Counted from the stretch's first letter, positions 17,428 to 26,173 are shown. The stretch: DNA of 64,000 bases from Streptomyces sp. HNM0574 (GCF_012726235.1 NZ_JAASAH010000006.1:124001-188000); one strand, 5' to 3'. A program made the numbers and translations. Notes: generated by a model not told the origin, from the letters alone.

Positions 17428-17844
17428 ATGAGCAGCCACATCATCCAGAACGCCTTCCTGGCGTTCGCCAGTTACGACCCCGACCGGATCTCCGCGGTCC
17501 TCACCGAGGACGCCGAATGGCTCTCGCCCCCCGGGAACGCCGTCGCCGTCGCGCTCGGGACGACGCATCACATGGTCGGCAGGCAGGCGATCGTGCGCTT
17601 CTTCGCCGAGGGCTTCCCCCGCCTGTTCGTCCGCGACCTCGACGTCACCTTCCCGACGGTCCACGCCGACAGCGAGCGGGGGTTCGCGGAGGCGAGCGTG
17701 CAGGCAACGCTCGCCGACGGGAACCACTACAGCAACGACTACTGCTTCGTCTTCGAGTTCCGGGACGAGCTGATCCACCGGGTCCGCGAGTACGTGGACA
17801 CGGCCCGCGGGCACCGCATGATCTTCGCCGGGATGCCCCGGTAG
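17428..17844 (+). CDS. SnoaL/NTF2-like protein (ketosteroid-isomerase fold)
   Basis: 138 residues with the typical cone-fold pattern: N-terminal helix NAFLAFASYDPDRISAVL, then DAEWLSP, a helix VGRQAIVRFFAEGFPRLF, and C-terminal strands ending DELIHRVREYVDTARG. Members isomerise or hydrate small substrates or simply bind them. No ribosome site is seen; CACAGT at 17416-17421 is six bases from ATG. Divergent AraC regulator suggests a paired function. Confidence 0.8.
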   Translation: MSSHIIQNAFLAFASYDPDRISAVLTEDAEWLSPPGNAVAVALGTTHHMVGRQAIVRFFAEGFPRLFVRDLDVTFPTVHADSERGFAEASVQATLADGNHYSNDYCFVFEFRDELIHRVREYVDTARGHRMIFAGMPR

Positions 17845-17859
17845 CCGCCCACCCCCGGA

Positions 17860-18118
17860 CCGCCACCTCGATCCGCCTGGCGTACGGGGAGCCGGGCGCG
17901 ATCAGGGAGGCGTCGGGCTCGATGCCCTCCACGGAGCCTTCCCGCTCCAGCGTGCGCCAGTTCAGCCCGTCCGCGCAGCCGACGTCGAGGACCTTCGCCC
18001 GACCGGGATGCCAGGTGCGGCGGGAGCGGAGGGGCTGCCGCAGGTTGTGCTCCCGGGCGCGCCACCACCAGTGCCGCGCGTACATGTCCGCGTACACCCC
18101 GCCGTGAGAGGAGTCCAT
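17860..18118 (-). pseudogene. Methyltransferase, N-terminal fragment
   Basis: From ATG 18118 the frame reads a recognisable class I SAM-methyltransferase start (YADMYARHWWWRAREH ... AKVLDVGCADGLNWRTL, the glycine-rich SAM motif I) and then motif II (VEGIEPDAS). Similarity ends near 17865, where the frame runs into unrelated sequence and the end of the SnoaL-like gene. About two thirds of the usual protein is missing. Confidence 0.65.
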
Positions 18119-18137
18119 CAGATGAGTGGGGTCCGGG

Positions 18138-18569
18138 GCGCGCCCCGAACCCCGCCTCGGTGGAGGACAGGGTGGAGAAACCGAGGAGCCAGCGCACCGT
18201 GCTGACGTGCCAGCGGCAGGCGATCGCGGTGGCGCGGGTGGTGAGTTCGTGGTCGGCGTTGAGGTCGCCGGTGTGGTGCGTGCAGACGATGCGCGGCTCG
18301 GTCCTGGCCACCTCGTCGCCGAGGTGCCGGGCCGGGTCCAGCCTGCCATGGCCGGTGACGCCCAGTGCGGCGCAGGCGGCGGCCGTCTCGCCGCGGGACA
18401 GTTCCCCCTGGGCGTCCGCGGTTTCGGGACCGCGCGAGGTCTTGCCCTCGGCCAGGATGAGGACGTGCACCTCGTGGCGCGCGGCGGCGTGCCGGGCCAA
18501 CGTGCCGCCCGGGCCGATGACTTCGTCGTCGGGGTGCGAGAGGTCGACCGTCAGGCCATGACGGGCCAT
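18138..18569 (-). pseudogene. PIG-L (LmbE-like) deacetylase fragment
   Basis: From ATG 18569 the frame gives SHPDDEVIGPGGTLARHAAA, the zinc-binding H-P-D-D-E motif of PIG-L de-N-acetylases, and later THHTGDLNADHELTTRA with the second zinc His. The usual N-terminal strand is degenerate, and similarity stops at about 18138 (EAGFGAR), where the frame fuses with out-of-frame methyltransferase DNA. The family removes acetyl groups from GlcNAc-like sugars. Confidence 0.7.
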
Positions 18570-18604
18570 GAGCTCCCAGTCGAGGTAGTCGGCCGCGTGC
18601 GGGC

Positions 18605-19276
18605 TCAGGGCCCACTGCGGGGCGCGCCCTGCGTGTACGCGCTGGACGGCGTCCGCAGACCGTCCCGGGTGAAGAGCACGAAGTGCCGGGGGCAGTGGAA
18701 GCCTCCCCAGTTGCGGTGCCGGAAGATCCGGCAGTCCCAGGTGGCGGTGTTGGGCGTCTTGACGAGCAACACCCCGTTGTCGCTGAGCAGTTCGCTCGCC
18801 TGATGCAGGACCTGCGCCGGGTCGGGGACGTGCTCGATGACGCTCATCATCATGATGAGGTCGAACGTCTCGTCGGAGCTGAACTTCTCGACGGGCATGC
18901 AGTGGTACACATGCCCGGCACGCTCGGCGGCCGCCTGCACGTCGACCTCGTGCGTCTCGGCGACCCGCGGGCACACCCGGCGCGCCGTGGTCAGCAGCCG
19001 GCCCGCGCCGCCGCCCACATCCAGCACCCGGAGACGCTCGCCCGGGATTTTCCGGAGAATTTCCCCGAGTGTGCGTCCGTCGAGTTTCTCCTTGACGCGT
19101 TCCGTGAACGCCGTCGACCCCTCGATTCCGCCGTAGGAGTAGTAGTTCGAGGGGTAGATCTGCAGGTAAACGGCCGAGCAGGCGCCGTGCCGTGTGTACC
19201 GGTACTCGGCAAGGATCGTGAAGCATTCCTTTTCGTCGGCCCTGGTGAAGAGTTCCGCACCTCCCGCTCCGCACAC
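18605..19276 (-). CDS. Class I SAM-dependent methyltransferase, probably truncated at both ends
   Basis: 223 residues. Motif I is LRVLDVGGGAGRLLTTA, motif II region HEVDVQAAAE, motif III SVIEHVPDPAQVL, as in the UbiE/Coq5-like group. The first in-frame start, GTG 19276, falls inside a CPVC motif whose first Cys codon lies upstream of any start, so a zinc-ribbon N-terminus has lost its initiation codon. The C-terminus ends abruptly after FTRDGL with a short unrelated tail. It begins 19 bp after the desaturase gene stop, so the two were one operon. Confidence 0.65.
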   Translation of the reverse strand: MCGAGGAELFTRADEKECFTILAEYRYTRHGACSAVYLQIYPSNYYSYGGIEGSTAFTERVKEKLDGRTLGEILRKIPGERLRVLDVGGGAGRLLTTARRVCPRVAETHEVDVQAAAERAGHVYHCMPVEKFSSDETFDLIMMMSVIEHVPDPAQVLHQASELLSDNGVLLVKTPNTATWDCRIFRHRNWGGFHCPRHFVLFTRDGLRTPSSAYTQGAPRSGP

Positions 19277-19294
19277 GGGGCAGCCCTCAACGTG

Positions 19295-20293
19295 TCACCC
19301 ACGGTGCGCCTCCACCATCATTCCCTTCAGTACGGAGATGTATCCGGCCCGGCTGCTCTCCATTTCCCGGGCCAGCGGCGTGCGCTCGAAGAACTTCTCC
19401 ACCTCGCGGAACCGTGTGCAGGAAATCGCGGGGTCCCAGTGGTACAGCAGATGCTTGAATGTCGGGGAGAGCGGATCGTCTCCGAACAGCCGGTTCAGCG
19501 GCCCGTGTTCCACCACGGTGAAGTCCGTCGCGCACGGGGCGTCGAGGACGCGGTGCTCGGTCACTGTCCGGAGCAGCGCGCACAGGTGCAGCAGCGGCGT
19601 CCGGAGGCCGCGGAGCGCCTGCCGCGCGGCGCCGCGCCGCCGACGGCGCTTCCCGGGCGGCGCGCCGTTGTGACCGGCCCCGGCACGCGGGGGCCCGGCG
19701 GGCGCCTGCCGCCGGCCGGCCCGCCGGTCGCGCAGCAGGACCTCCAGCACGCGGAGTCCGGTCATCCCCTTGAGGATGTTCGTCACCGAAAGGCACAGGT
19801 GGTAGGTGGTTTCCGTGTCCCGGTGCGAGCCCAGGTGCGTGTGGTGCGTCATGTGCGTGCGCCGGTACTGCGCCGTGGTGGAGCCGAACAGCAGCCAGAC
19901 GCACCAGTCGCCGAGCCGGTCGTTCTTCCTGCGGCGGCGTGCGAGGTTGCCGTGCGCCGCCTCGTGTCCGAAGAGGAAGAGCGCGTGCAGCCACCACCCC
20001 GTCCACACGGCGGCCACCGCCGTCACCGGTACGAGTACGCCGGGCCCCGCCCCCATGGCGGGCGGCACGTCGGCCACCCCCGCCACGAGCGCCGCCCAGC
20101 ACAGCGCGATGTCCCGCCAGACGACGCGGTAGTGCGGTGTGAGCGTCCTGCGGTGGTCCGTCCACCGGACCCCGTCCCTGTCCACGACCGAGGGGAGGTG
20201 CGGTGATCCCGGGTTGCCCGAGGGGCTCTTTCCGGACTTCGCCGCCCCCTTTTCAGCCGTTCTTCTTCCGTCTTCTTCGGAGATCCTTGCCAT
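19295..20293 (-). CDS. Fatty-acid-desaturase-like membrane protein
   Basis: 332 residues, ATG 20293 with GGGAGG six bases upstream. Two of the three iron-binding His boxes are clear: GHEAAHGN (H-x3-H) and THMTHHTHLG (H-x2-HH). The third H-x2-HH near the C-terminus is not found; HLLYHWDPAIS stands where it is expected. A 45-residue Arg/Pro/Ala-rich insert (around residues 180-225) is unusual. The family inserts double bonds or hydroxyl groups in acyl chains at the membrane. With the missing box and decayed neighbours the protein may be inactive. Confidence 0.75.
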   Translation of the reverse strand: MARISEEDGRRTAEKGAAKSGKSPSGNPGSPHLPSVVDRDGVRWTDHRRTLTPHYRVVWRDIALCWAALVAGVADVPPAMGAGPGVLVPVTAVAAVWTGWWLHALFLFGHEAAHGNLARRRRKNDRLGDWCVWLLFGSTTAQYRRTHMTHHTHLGSHRDTETTYHLCLSVTNILKGMTGLRVLEVLLRDRRAGRRQAPAGPPRAGAGHNGAPPGKRRRRRGAARQALRGLRTPLLHLCALLRTVTEHRVLDAPCATDFTVVEHGPLNRLFGDDPLSPTFKHLLYHWDPAISCTRFREVEKFFERTPLAREMESSRAGYISVLKGMMVEAHRG

Positions 20294-20628
20294 GTACCCT
20301 CCCGGTGCCACCGACTGGTTTCTCGCACGCTTGAGGAAAACTGGCTCGACTCGTGATTCCGGCGGCCTGCCGGAAGAGTTCTGGTGAATTCCGCGGCAGC
20401 TGCCTGCGGCGTAAAACGAAGAGTTGTGGGCGTCGGTGAGGGGCGTTGTCGCCCGCCTCGTGGAACGCGCCAAAACGCTGCCGTACGCGCATTGTTCCGT
20501 GTACGGGGCGCACTTCCCGGAGCACTCTAATTCTCGTGCCCGTGCTCCCGCAACACCGGAAACGGATTCGCCTCCGGCTCGCTCCGTCCAATAGTATCTG
20601 GCCCGCTCTGCGACGAAGGAGGAGGAAA
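20294..20628. promoter_or_regulatory. Divergent promoter region between desaturase and GNAT genes
   Basis: 335 bp without a gene. The sequence is visibly less G+C-rich than its surroundings and carries the GGGAGG site of the desaturase at its left edge and the AAGGAGGAGG site of the acetyltransferase at its right. No clear palindrome was found. Confidence 0.5.
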
Positions 20629-21156
20629 ATGATCCGAGCCGCACGGGAAAGTGACGTGCCGCGCCTGCAGGACATCGAGCGTGCCGCGGGAAAGGTGTTC
20701 GCGGACATCGGCATGAAGGCCGTGGCGGAGGACGAGCCGCCGTCCCGGGAGGTCCTGCTGGGCTACCTGAACGACGGCCGCTCCTGGGTGCACGCGGACG
20801 CCGACGACGTCGCGGTCGCCTACATCCTGGTCGACGTGATCGACGGCTGCGCTCATCTGGAACAGATCTCGGTGCACCCCGACCACGGGCGCAGGCGTGT
20901 GGGCCGGGGCCTGGTCGAGCACGTGGCCGACTGGGCGCGTGAGCGCGGCCTCGCAGCGCTCACCCTCACCACGTTCCGGGACGTGGTGTGGAACGGCCCG
21001 TACTACGAGCGGTGCGGCTTCCGTTGGCTCTCGGACGCCGAAGTGACCTCCGGGCTGAGGGAGTTGCGGAAGGCGGAGGCGGATCACGGCCTCGACCGCT
21101 GGCCGCGCGGCTGCATGCGCCGCGAGCTCTCCGCCACGGAGCCGGCGGACGGCTGA
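20629..21156 (+). CDS. GNAT-family N-acetyltransferase
   Basis: 175 residues with a very strong GAAGGAGGAGGAAA leader before ATG 20629. The acetyl-CoA-binding P-loop is ISVHPDHGRRRVGRGLVEHV (Q/R-x2-G-x-G/A), preceded by the strand DVAVAYILVDVIDGCAHLEQ and followed by YYERCGFRWL. It should acetylate an amine of a small molecule or protein. The substrate cannot be deduced; no operon partner. Confidence 0.88.
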   Translation: MIRAARESDVPRLQDIERAAGKVFADIGMKAVAEDEPPSREVLLGYLNDGRSWVHADADDVAVAYILVDVIDGCAHLEQISVHPDHGRRRVGRGLVEHVADWARERGLAALTLTTFRDVVWNGPYYERCGFRWLSDAEVTSGLRELRKAEADHGLDRWPRGCMRRELSATEPADG

Positions 21157-21179
21157 CCCCGCTCCGGCGGGCCGCCGGG

Positions 21180-21219
21180 CCTCCCTCCCCGCGCCGGGCC
21201 TCCGGTCCGGGGAGGGAGG
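21180..21219 (+). terminator. Hairpin terminator after the GNAT gene
   Basis: A perfect 12-bp stem CCTCCCTCCCCG / CGGGGAGGGAGG with a 16-nt loop, 24 bp after the stop codon. Confidence 0.8.
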
Positions 21220-22219
21220 TGCAGGGTGCACGTGCGAAGGGCGGACACCTGAACCGGGCCCGCCGGGTAACGAACTGCCGCCGGTCTCCCGGCGGTTGTG
21301 CCGCGTCGCGCGAGCGCGCACGAGAATCCTCTCCACTGCTCGACAGTCGCAGAGATACCTTTCGGACACCTTCAAGAGAGCGGCGCCAAAGGTCAGTTGG
21401 CAGCACCCCTACTTGGCAAAGTCGGGGCAAAGGCAGAACGCGTGAATGGGCCCGGCAGTGGCACGGCGCGACGGTGTTACGTCGTCCGCTGCGGGCCGAC
21501 GGCTGCCGCGGCCTCGCCCACAGGGGGTCATCGGAAGTGACGCACGTCGCTCCAGGTCAGAGCTTATGCGGCGGACGCCCTGGCGGCTTTGACGGCAGGT
21601 GGGCGGGGGGTGCGTGCGCGCTCCCGGCACGCATTCGTCCGTAGGGCATGGAGAGACGGTAGGCGCGCCTGAGGTCCAAGGTCCAGCAAAGGGGAACGGA
21701 GGGGTGGGAATTCGGCCTGGCACGACATGGCCGCTTTTTCTGTGCTCTCGTCGAGGAGCAGGGCGGAGCGCACTCGCCTGACGTGTCCCCTGGCGGCGGC
21801 ACCTCTACCGGCCCTACGCGAAAAAGACCGGCCCGCTCCGCACGCTCTCCGGCCGTGTGCTTTCGGACATGCAGCCCACGCAACACCGCCCCCCGGACGG
21901 CGCCGCACTGGTCGGCAGCCGGCCGGTGCCCGGCATGTCGACAACCCATCCGCCGCACCATCTGAGCCCCGGCCCGGCCAACCCGGCGTGGATCGCCCGT
22001 CGTCGCTCAACTCGCCCCTCACGCAGGCACTTGACGGGCGCGGACCGGGGGCCCGGCATCGATGTCTCCGTATTCGGGTGTGGTCATCGGCCGGTGCTGA
22101 TCGCCTTCGACGCGCCTTGAGACAGGTCGCTCCGGTCGGATTCCACCGGCTGTGGCGGTACTTCACGGTGCATACGTTGTGCGACTTCCGGACGGGAGAG
22201 GGCACGGGGCAGGACGATC
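21220..22219. other. One kilobase without supported genes
   Basis: Several frames stay open, but none combines a ribosome site, normal third-position bias and a recognisable domain. The stretch from about 21.3 to 21.8 kb contains A-rich patches unlike real genes of this genome. Best read as decayed or intergenic DNA. Confidence 0.5.
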
Positions 22220-22470
22220 CGGTCCGCGGACCGACCGGATCGTCCTCGGCGTCACGGTGGTGCGCACGGCTGCCTTCGCCGGACGGGGCGCCCTGGCCCC
22301 CGGATCGCTGGACGGTGTGTCGTCGTCCGGACTCAACGGCGCGCTCGACGAGGGCGGTTGATCTTCTCGCTGGGCGCGACGGGCTTCGTGGTCTTCGCAC
22401 TGTGACCCGGTGCGGTGGATGTGCTGCCGCAGACGAAGGGGGAGAAGCCCGACTCGGCGGGGGTGTTGGC
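22220..22470 (+). pseudogene. Remnant of a BCCT (betaine/carnitine/choline) transporter N-terminus
   Basis: Pieces in two or three frames line up with the start of actinobacterial BCCT transporters: PRTDRIVLGVTVV and later LNGAL in one frame, then, after a frameshift, LIFSLGATGFVVFAL followed by a stop, then TKGEKPDS where intact proteins have an acidic E-x-P-E-F segment. No ribosome site and no downstream membrane segments exist. The assignment rests on my memory of the family pattern and is tentative. Confidence 0.45.
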
Positions 22471-22797
22471 GCTCCTGCCCGCGTGTCCGGAACGGCATGG
22501 CAGTGCCGCCCCCCCCGAGCTCCAGGAGCACCTCGCCACCCGTCCCGCGCCACCACCCCGCTCATGAAGGGGCGTTCCGGCGTCGAGCTTCCTGAGCCAA
22601 CTCAAGAACCGCCCCGCAGACAGAAGGTACGTGTTCGTCACCGCCGTGGCCCGCCAGGTGCAGGCGGGAGCCGGAGGCGGCGACGGTACGCGCCGCGTGG
22701 ACGAGGCGTGCGCGGCTGCGCACGAAGGGTGCCCGTACCGCGCTCGACGGCATGCCCGGATCCCAGGCCGGCCTGACGGTTGGGTACCGTCGAGTTC

Positions 22798-23151
22798 ATG
22801 GCGACATCGTGGCTGCGGGCGATCGAGGCGGGCGGGCGCATGGTGGAGGAGCCGTCCGAGGACGAACTGCACGTCCTGCTGGCAGACATGAACCTGTCCC
22901 ACCCCTTCGTGATCCTGCAGAGGTTCGACCGGGAACCTGCTGATCAGCACTACATGCAGGCCTGTCTGCGCGACGACATGACCTACCAGGTCGAATACCG
23001 CGAGGGCGGTGCGGATGAGCACTACCAGGCCCATGTCGGGGAGCAGTACAGCCTGAGCGGCCCGGAGGTCATCGCGCCGCTGATGGCCGATTGGGCGCGT
23101 GACGGCCGGCGGTGGCGGGAGGCACTCCCGTGGACTCCCCTGGAAATGTGA
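22798..23151 (+). CDS. Small hypothetical protein, possibly immunity-like
   Basis: 117 residues, TACCGT box (22785-22790) seven bases before ATG, so probably leaderless. The sequence is compact and acidic, with alternating strands (HPFVILQRFD, YMQACLRDDMTYQVEYREGG) and a terminal WARDGRRWREALPW. Similar small actinobacterial proteins resemble contact-toxin immunity proteins, but no toxin gene is adjacent. Function unknown. Confidence 0.65.
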   Translation: MATSWLRAIEAGGRMVEEPSEDELHVLLADMNLSHPFVILQRFDREPADQHYMQACLRDDMTYQVEYREGGADEHYQAHVGEQYSLSGPEVIAPLMADWARDGRRWREALPWTPLEM

Positions 23152-23185
23152 CGACTTCGGCGCTCGGAGCTCGGAACGGGTCTCT

Positions 23186-24007
23186 CTACGAGAGTGGCGG
23201 ACCGTCGGCGGTCTCGTTGCCGGGGTGTGCGTGGACAGGCCGGAGCTGTGGGCGCTTTGCCGTTCTGCCGTCTCCGGAGGAGCGGCCGCGCAGGCGTCTG
23301 CCGAGCCAGGGGCCGAGGAACGAGGCGGCCCAGCGCAGTTCGGCGCCGGTGGCGTGCCATCCGGTGGGGGCGGGTGCCTCGGGCGGAGGCAGGGGGTGCG
23401 TCCAGGAGCTGCTGCTGCCGGGCAGGCGGAGGGCGTGGGCGACGGCGGCGGCGATCCGTTCGTGACCGAGGGGGCCGGCGTGCAGCCGGTCCGGGCTCCA
23501 GATGCGGGGGTCGGTGACGACCTCGTGGCCGAAGGTCTCGGCGACGGCGACTCCGTGCCGGAGTGCCGCCTCGCGGATGCGGTGGTTGAGGGCGAGGACG
23601 CGGGAGCCGACCGGGCGGGCGAGTGCGGTGATCCGCGTGAGGTCGGGGAAGGTGAGGGTCGCCACGGAGGCACCCCGGGCGGTGAGCGTGGCGAACATCG
23701 CCTCCAGGTGGCCGGCGACCTCGTCCGCGTCGAACCGGGGACGCAGCAGGTCGTTGACGCCGGCGACGACGGTGGCCAGGTCGGGGCGCAAGTCGGTGGC
23801 GGGGCCGAGCTGTTCGGCGCGGACCTGCCCGGCGGTGCGGCCGCGCACGGCCAGGTTGGCGTACTGGACACCCGGGCTGTGCGCGGCGAGTTGCTCTGCG
23901 AGCCGGTCTGCCCACCCCCGCAGGCCCACGGTGTCGTCACCGTCGCCGAGCCCTTCGGTCTGGCTGTCGCCCAGGGCGACATAGCGCAGGTACTCACCGC
24001 TCGGCAC
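23186..24007 (-). CDS. SGNH/GDSL hydrolase
   Basis: 273 residues from GTG 24007, which has GGAGAGG nine bases upstream and overlaps the end of the PadR gene by 14 bases. Block I is YVALGDSQTEG with nucleophile Ser15, block II VRGRTAGQV, block III AGVNDLLRP (oxyanion Asn) and block V DRLHAGPLGH (catalytic Asp and His). No signal peptide, so a cytosolic esterase or lipase-like enzyme. The tail after LGPWLGRRL is basic and unstructured. Coupled translation with the PadR regulator suggests shared control. Confidence 0.88.
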   Translation of the reverse strand: MPSGEYLRYVALGDSQTEGLGDGDDTVGLRGWADRLAEQLAAHSPGVQYANLAVRGRTAGQVRAEQLGPATDLRPDLATVVAGVNDLLRPRFDADEVAGHLEAMFATLTARGASVATLTFPDLTRITALARPVGSRVLALNHRIREAALRHGVAVAETFGHEVVTDPRIWSPDRLHAGPLGHERIAAAVAHALRLPGSSSSWTHPLPPPEAPAPTGWHATGAELRWAASFLGPWLGRRLRGRSSGDGRTAKRPQLRPVHAHPGNETADGPPLS

Positions 24008-24563
24008 GAAGCGTCCGCCTCTCCCGCAGGATCGCCGCGCTGCGCTCGCACCAGTCACGGTTGCCCTGTTCGAAGCCGAGGCCGGCCAGGCAGGTGAGGT
24101 AGGGCCCGATCCGTTCGCCGTGGCGCAGGAACTCCTCCTCGCTGCGGTCACCGCGCATCTTCCGCAGGATCTTCCCGAACAGCTCGGCCTTGGCCCCGGC
24201 CACGGCGGCCCGCTCCAGGAGCTGCGCGACGATCTGCTCGGTGTCGGTGCGGTCGGAGGCGTGGACCTTGACGAGCAGGTCCTCCCGGATGAAGGAGGGC
24301 TTCGTGGAGGACGCCGCGAACCGCTCCAGCTCGGCGAGACCTGCCTCGGTGACCTTGAACAGCCGCTTGTTCGGCCGGGTTTCCTGAACCACCTCCCGGC
24401 CCGTAACCAGCCCCTCCGCCTCCAGCTTGGCCAGCTCGGCGTACAGCTGTTGAGGCAGCGCGTGCCAGAAGTTGGCCACACCCATGTCGAACGACTTGGC
24501 CAACTGGTAGCCGCTCAGCTCCTCGTCCAACAGCGCCGCCAGAACCGCTTGACGCAAAGCCAC
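23994..24563 (-). CDS. PadR-family transcriptional regulator
   Basis: 189 residues from GTG 24563 (GGAAGGGAG upstream); an in-frame ATG 48 bases earlier is possible but has no ribosome site. The winged helix covers residues about 1-85 (ALRQAVLAALLDEELSGYQL and LYAELAKLEAEGLVTGREVV). The C-terminal vir_act_alpha-type helical domain contains VAQLLERAAVAGAKAELFGK. PadR proteins repress detoxification or efflux genes. It is divergent from the SnoaL-like gene at 24652; the AT-rich intergenic TGACTAATCA (24616-24625) is a possible half-palindromic site. Confidence 0.88.
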   Translation of the reverse strand: MALRQAVLAALLDEELSGYQLAKSFDMGVANFWHALPQQLYAELAKLEAEGLVTGREVVQETRPNKRLFKVTEAGLAELERFAASSTKPSFIREDLLVKVHASDRTDTEQIVAQLLERAAVAGAKAELFGKILRKMRGDRSEEEFLRHGERIGPYLTCLAGLGFEQGNRDWCERSAAILRERRTLRAER

Positions 24564-24651
24564 CGGACCGCTCCCTTCCTCTGTCCACCGAGCCCCACGC
24601 ATGATACTCAAAAAAATGACTAATCAGATTCAAGAGTGCCGAGGAGAAGCC

Positions 24652-25101
24652 GTGGCCACCGCAGACCTGTTCCGCGCCGCCGTCGAAAACCGCGATCTCA
24701 CCGCCCTGGACGGCCTGTTCACCGACGACGTCCGCCTCTACAGCCCCGTGAAGTTCACTCCCTTCGAGGGCAAGCCCGCGGTCCTGGGCCTCTTCGACGT
24801 CCTGCTCCGCACCTTCGAGGACTTCCGCTACATCGGCGAGTTCGACGGCACGGCCGAGACGAGCGCCGAAGGCGACGAGGCCCCGTCGGCGATCCTTCTG
24901 TTCCGCGCCACCGTCAACGGAAAGCAGATCCACGGCATCGACCTGCTGCAGTTCGACGCGGAGGAACGGATCAAGGAGTTCACGGTCATGGTCCGCCCGC
25001 AGTCCGCGGTGCAGGCCCTGGGCCAGGCAGTCCTCGCGGGCCTGATCGCCGCCGGGCACCTCCCGGCGTCGGTGGAGCATCAGGCGGAGGGGACGGCGTA
25101 A
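24652..25101 (+). CDS. SnoaL-like NTF2-fold protein
   Basis: 149 residues from GTG 24652, six bases after GGAG; earlier in-frame ATGs at 24601 and 24616 lie in the A-rich promoter region. The fold signature is ADLFRAAVENRDLTALDGLF then TDDVRLYSPV, ending in FDAEERIKEFTVMVRP. Members bind or isomerise small polar substrates. Divergent from PadR, so likely regulated by it. Confidence 0.82.
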   Translation: MATADLFRAAVENRDLTALDGLFTDDVRLYSPVKFTPFEGKPAVLGLFDVLLRTFEDFRYIGEFDGTAETSAEGDEAPSAILLFRATVNGKQIHGIDLLQFDAEERIKEFTVMVRPQSAVQALGQAVLAGLIAAGHLPASVEHQAEGTA

Positions 25102-25164
25102 CCCTGGACGGGGCCGCCGGTCTGTGAGCCGGACCCCCCGGAGGCGGCAGGCAGGGGCAGGTGC

Positions 25165-25213
25165 GCGTGGCGCCACCTCGACTCCGCCCCCAGGGAGCCG
25201 AGGTGGCGCACGC
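25165..25213 (+). terminator. Hairpin after the SnoaL-like gene
   Basis: Arms GCGTGGCGCCACCTCG and CGAGGTGGCGCACGC pair over 15 bp with one bulged G; loop 18 nt. It lies 63 bp after the stop. The rest of 25.10-25.38 kb holds nothing supported. Confidence 0.55.
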
Positions 25214-25385
25214 CGAGTCGCGGTTCCTGCGCACGGGTGGACGGCGGGGCGGTGAACCTCGCCCGCCTGTTCGCCGCCCGCACCGTGCACCGGGGCCGCA
25301 ACTTCCCCCGTTGGTCCGGCGCGTCCCCGTGCTCAAGGCCGGGGGTCGGAGGGCGACTTGAGGCCGGGGACGTGCGACGACCGGG

Positions 25386-25775
25386 TCAGCATTCGCCGCC
25401 CCACTTCGCGGAGTGCAGGGTCACGGTCGTGTCGAGCGTGGTCATGCTGCTCGGGGAGTCGCCCGGGTAGTGGAGGCACCCGTTCCTGGGCCGGTCGTCG
25501 ACGGCGTACTGGTACGTGTAGTGGACGTGGTCCGCGCCGGGTTGGCGTACTCCGTTGTTGAGGCCCGACAGGCCGTGCGAGGACTTGTGCCTGCCGATGT
25601 TCCCCTGGGACTTCCAGTCCGGGGAGCCGGAGAACGAGTCGTTGTTCCACACGCAGACGTATCCCTTGGGGCAGGACCCCTTGCCCGTGACGACCGCGTC
25701 CGGGGCCGCCGAGGCCGTGGACGCGGCGCCCAAGGCCATGAGACCTGCGGCGACCAGCAGACCGGCCCTCTTCAT
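25386..25775 (-). CDS. Secreted peptidase-inhibitor I36-like protein (tandem copy 2)
   Basis: 129 residues. The signal peptide (MKRAGLLVAAGLMALGAAST) ends ASA. The mature domain starts CPKGYVCVWNNDSFSGSPDW, the C-P-x-G-x-x-C-(V/L)-(W/Y) hallmark of inhibitor family I36 (streptomyces metalloprotease inhibitor-type gamma-crystallin fold), and ends WGGEC. ATG 25775 lies only five bases after the stop of the paralogous gene upstream, so the pair is one operon. It probably blocks or is shielded from extracellular proteases. Confidence 0.82.
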   Translation of the reverse strand: MKRAGLLVAAGLMALGAASTASAAPDAVVTGKGSCPKGYVCVWNNDSFSGSPDWKSQGNIGRHKSSHGLSGLNNGVRQPGADHVHYTYQYAVDDRPRNGCLHYPGDSPSSMTTLDTTVTLHSAKWGGEC

Positions 25776-25780
25776 GCGGG

Positions 25781-26173
25781 TCAGCATTCGCCGCCCCAGC
25801 GCGCGTACACGAGGGTTCCCTCTTCGCCGATGGCGGTGGAGTTGTCGTCCGGCGGATAGTGCACGCATCCGACCCCGTAGGAGCCGTGCGGCCACACGTA
25901 CTTGTAGTGGATGTGGTCGGCGCCGGGGCTGGCCACGCCGTTGTTGACGATGGACACGCCCCTGGGCGAGTACATGTTCCGCTCCAGGTCGCCCTGGGAC
26001 TTCCACTTGGGCTTGCCGGACCAGCTGGTGTTGTCCCACACGCACACGTACCCCTTGGGGCAGGACGCCTTCCCTGTCACCGCCGGCCCGTTGGACGCGG
26101 TGGCGGCGCTCGCGGTGCTCGCGGCCATGAGGCCGGCGGCTACGAGCGTGAGAGCTCTCTTGAGTATGCGCAT
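25781..26173 (-). CDS. Secreted peptidase-inhibitor I36-like protein (tandem copy 1)
   Basis: 130 residues, close paralogue of the next gene: CPKGYVCVWDNTSWSGKPKW, a GADHIHYKY segment and the same WGGEC terminus. The signal peptide ends near STASA. GGGAGGA stands only one to two bases before the ATG, closer than normal, so initiation may be weak or the start may differ. The local duplication is direct and recent in appearance. Confidence 0.82.
   Translation of the reverse strand: MRILKRALTLVAAGLMAASTASAATASNGPAVTGKASCPKGYVCVWDNTSWSGKPKWKSQGDLERNMYSPRGVSIVNNGVASPGADHIHYKYVWPHGSYGVGCVHYPPDDNSTAIGEEGTLVYARWGGEC

Noticed and set aside
21564-22565. Minus-strand frame of 333 codons in the gene-poor stretch
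   Set aside because: No ribosome site, poor codon bias and low-complexity sequence.
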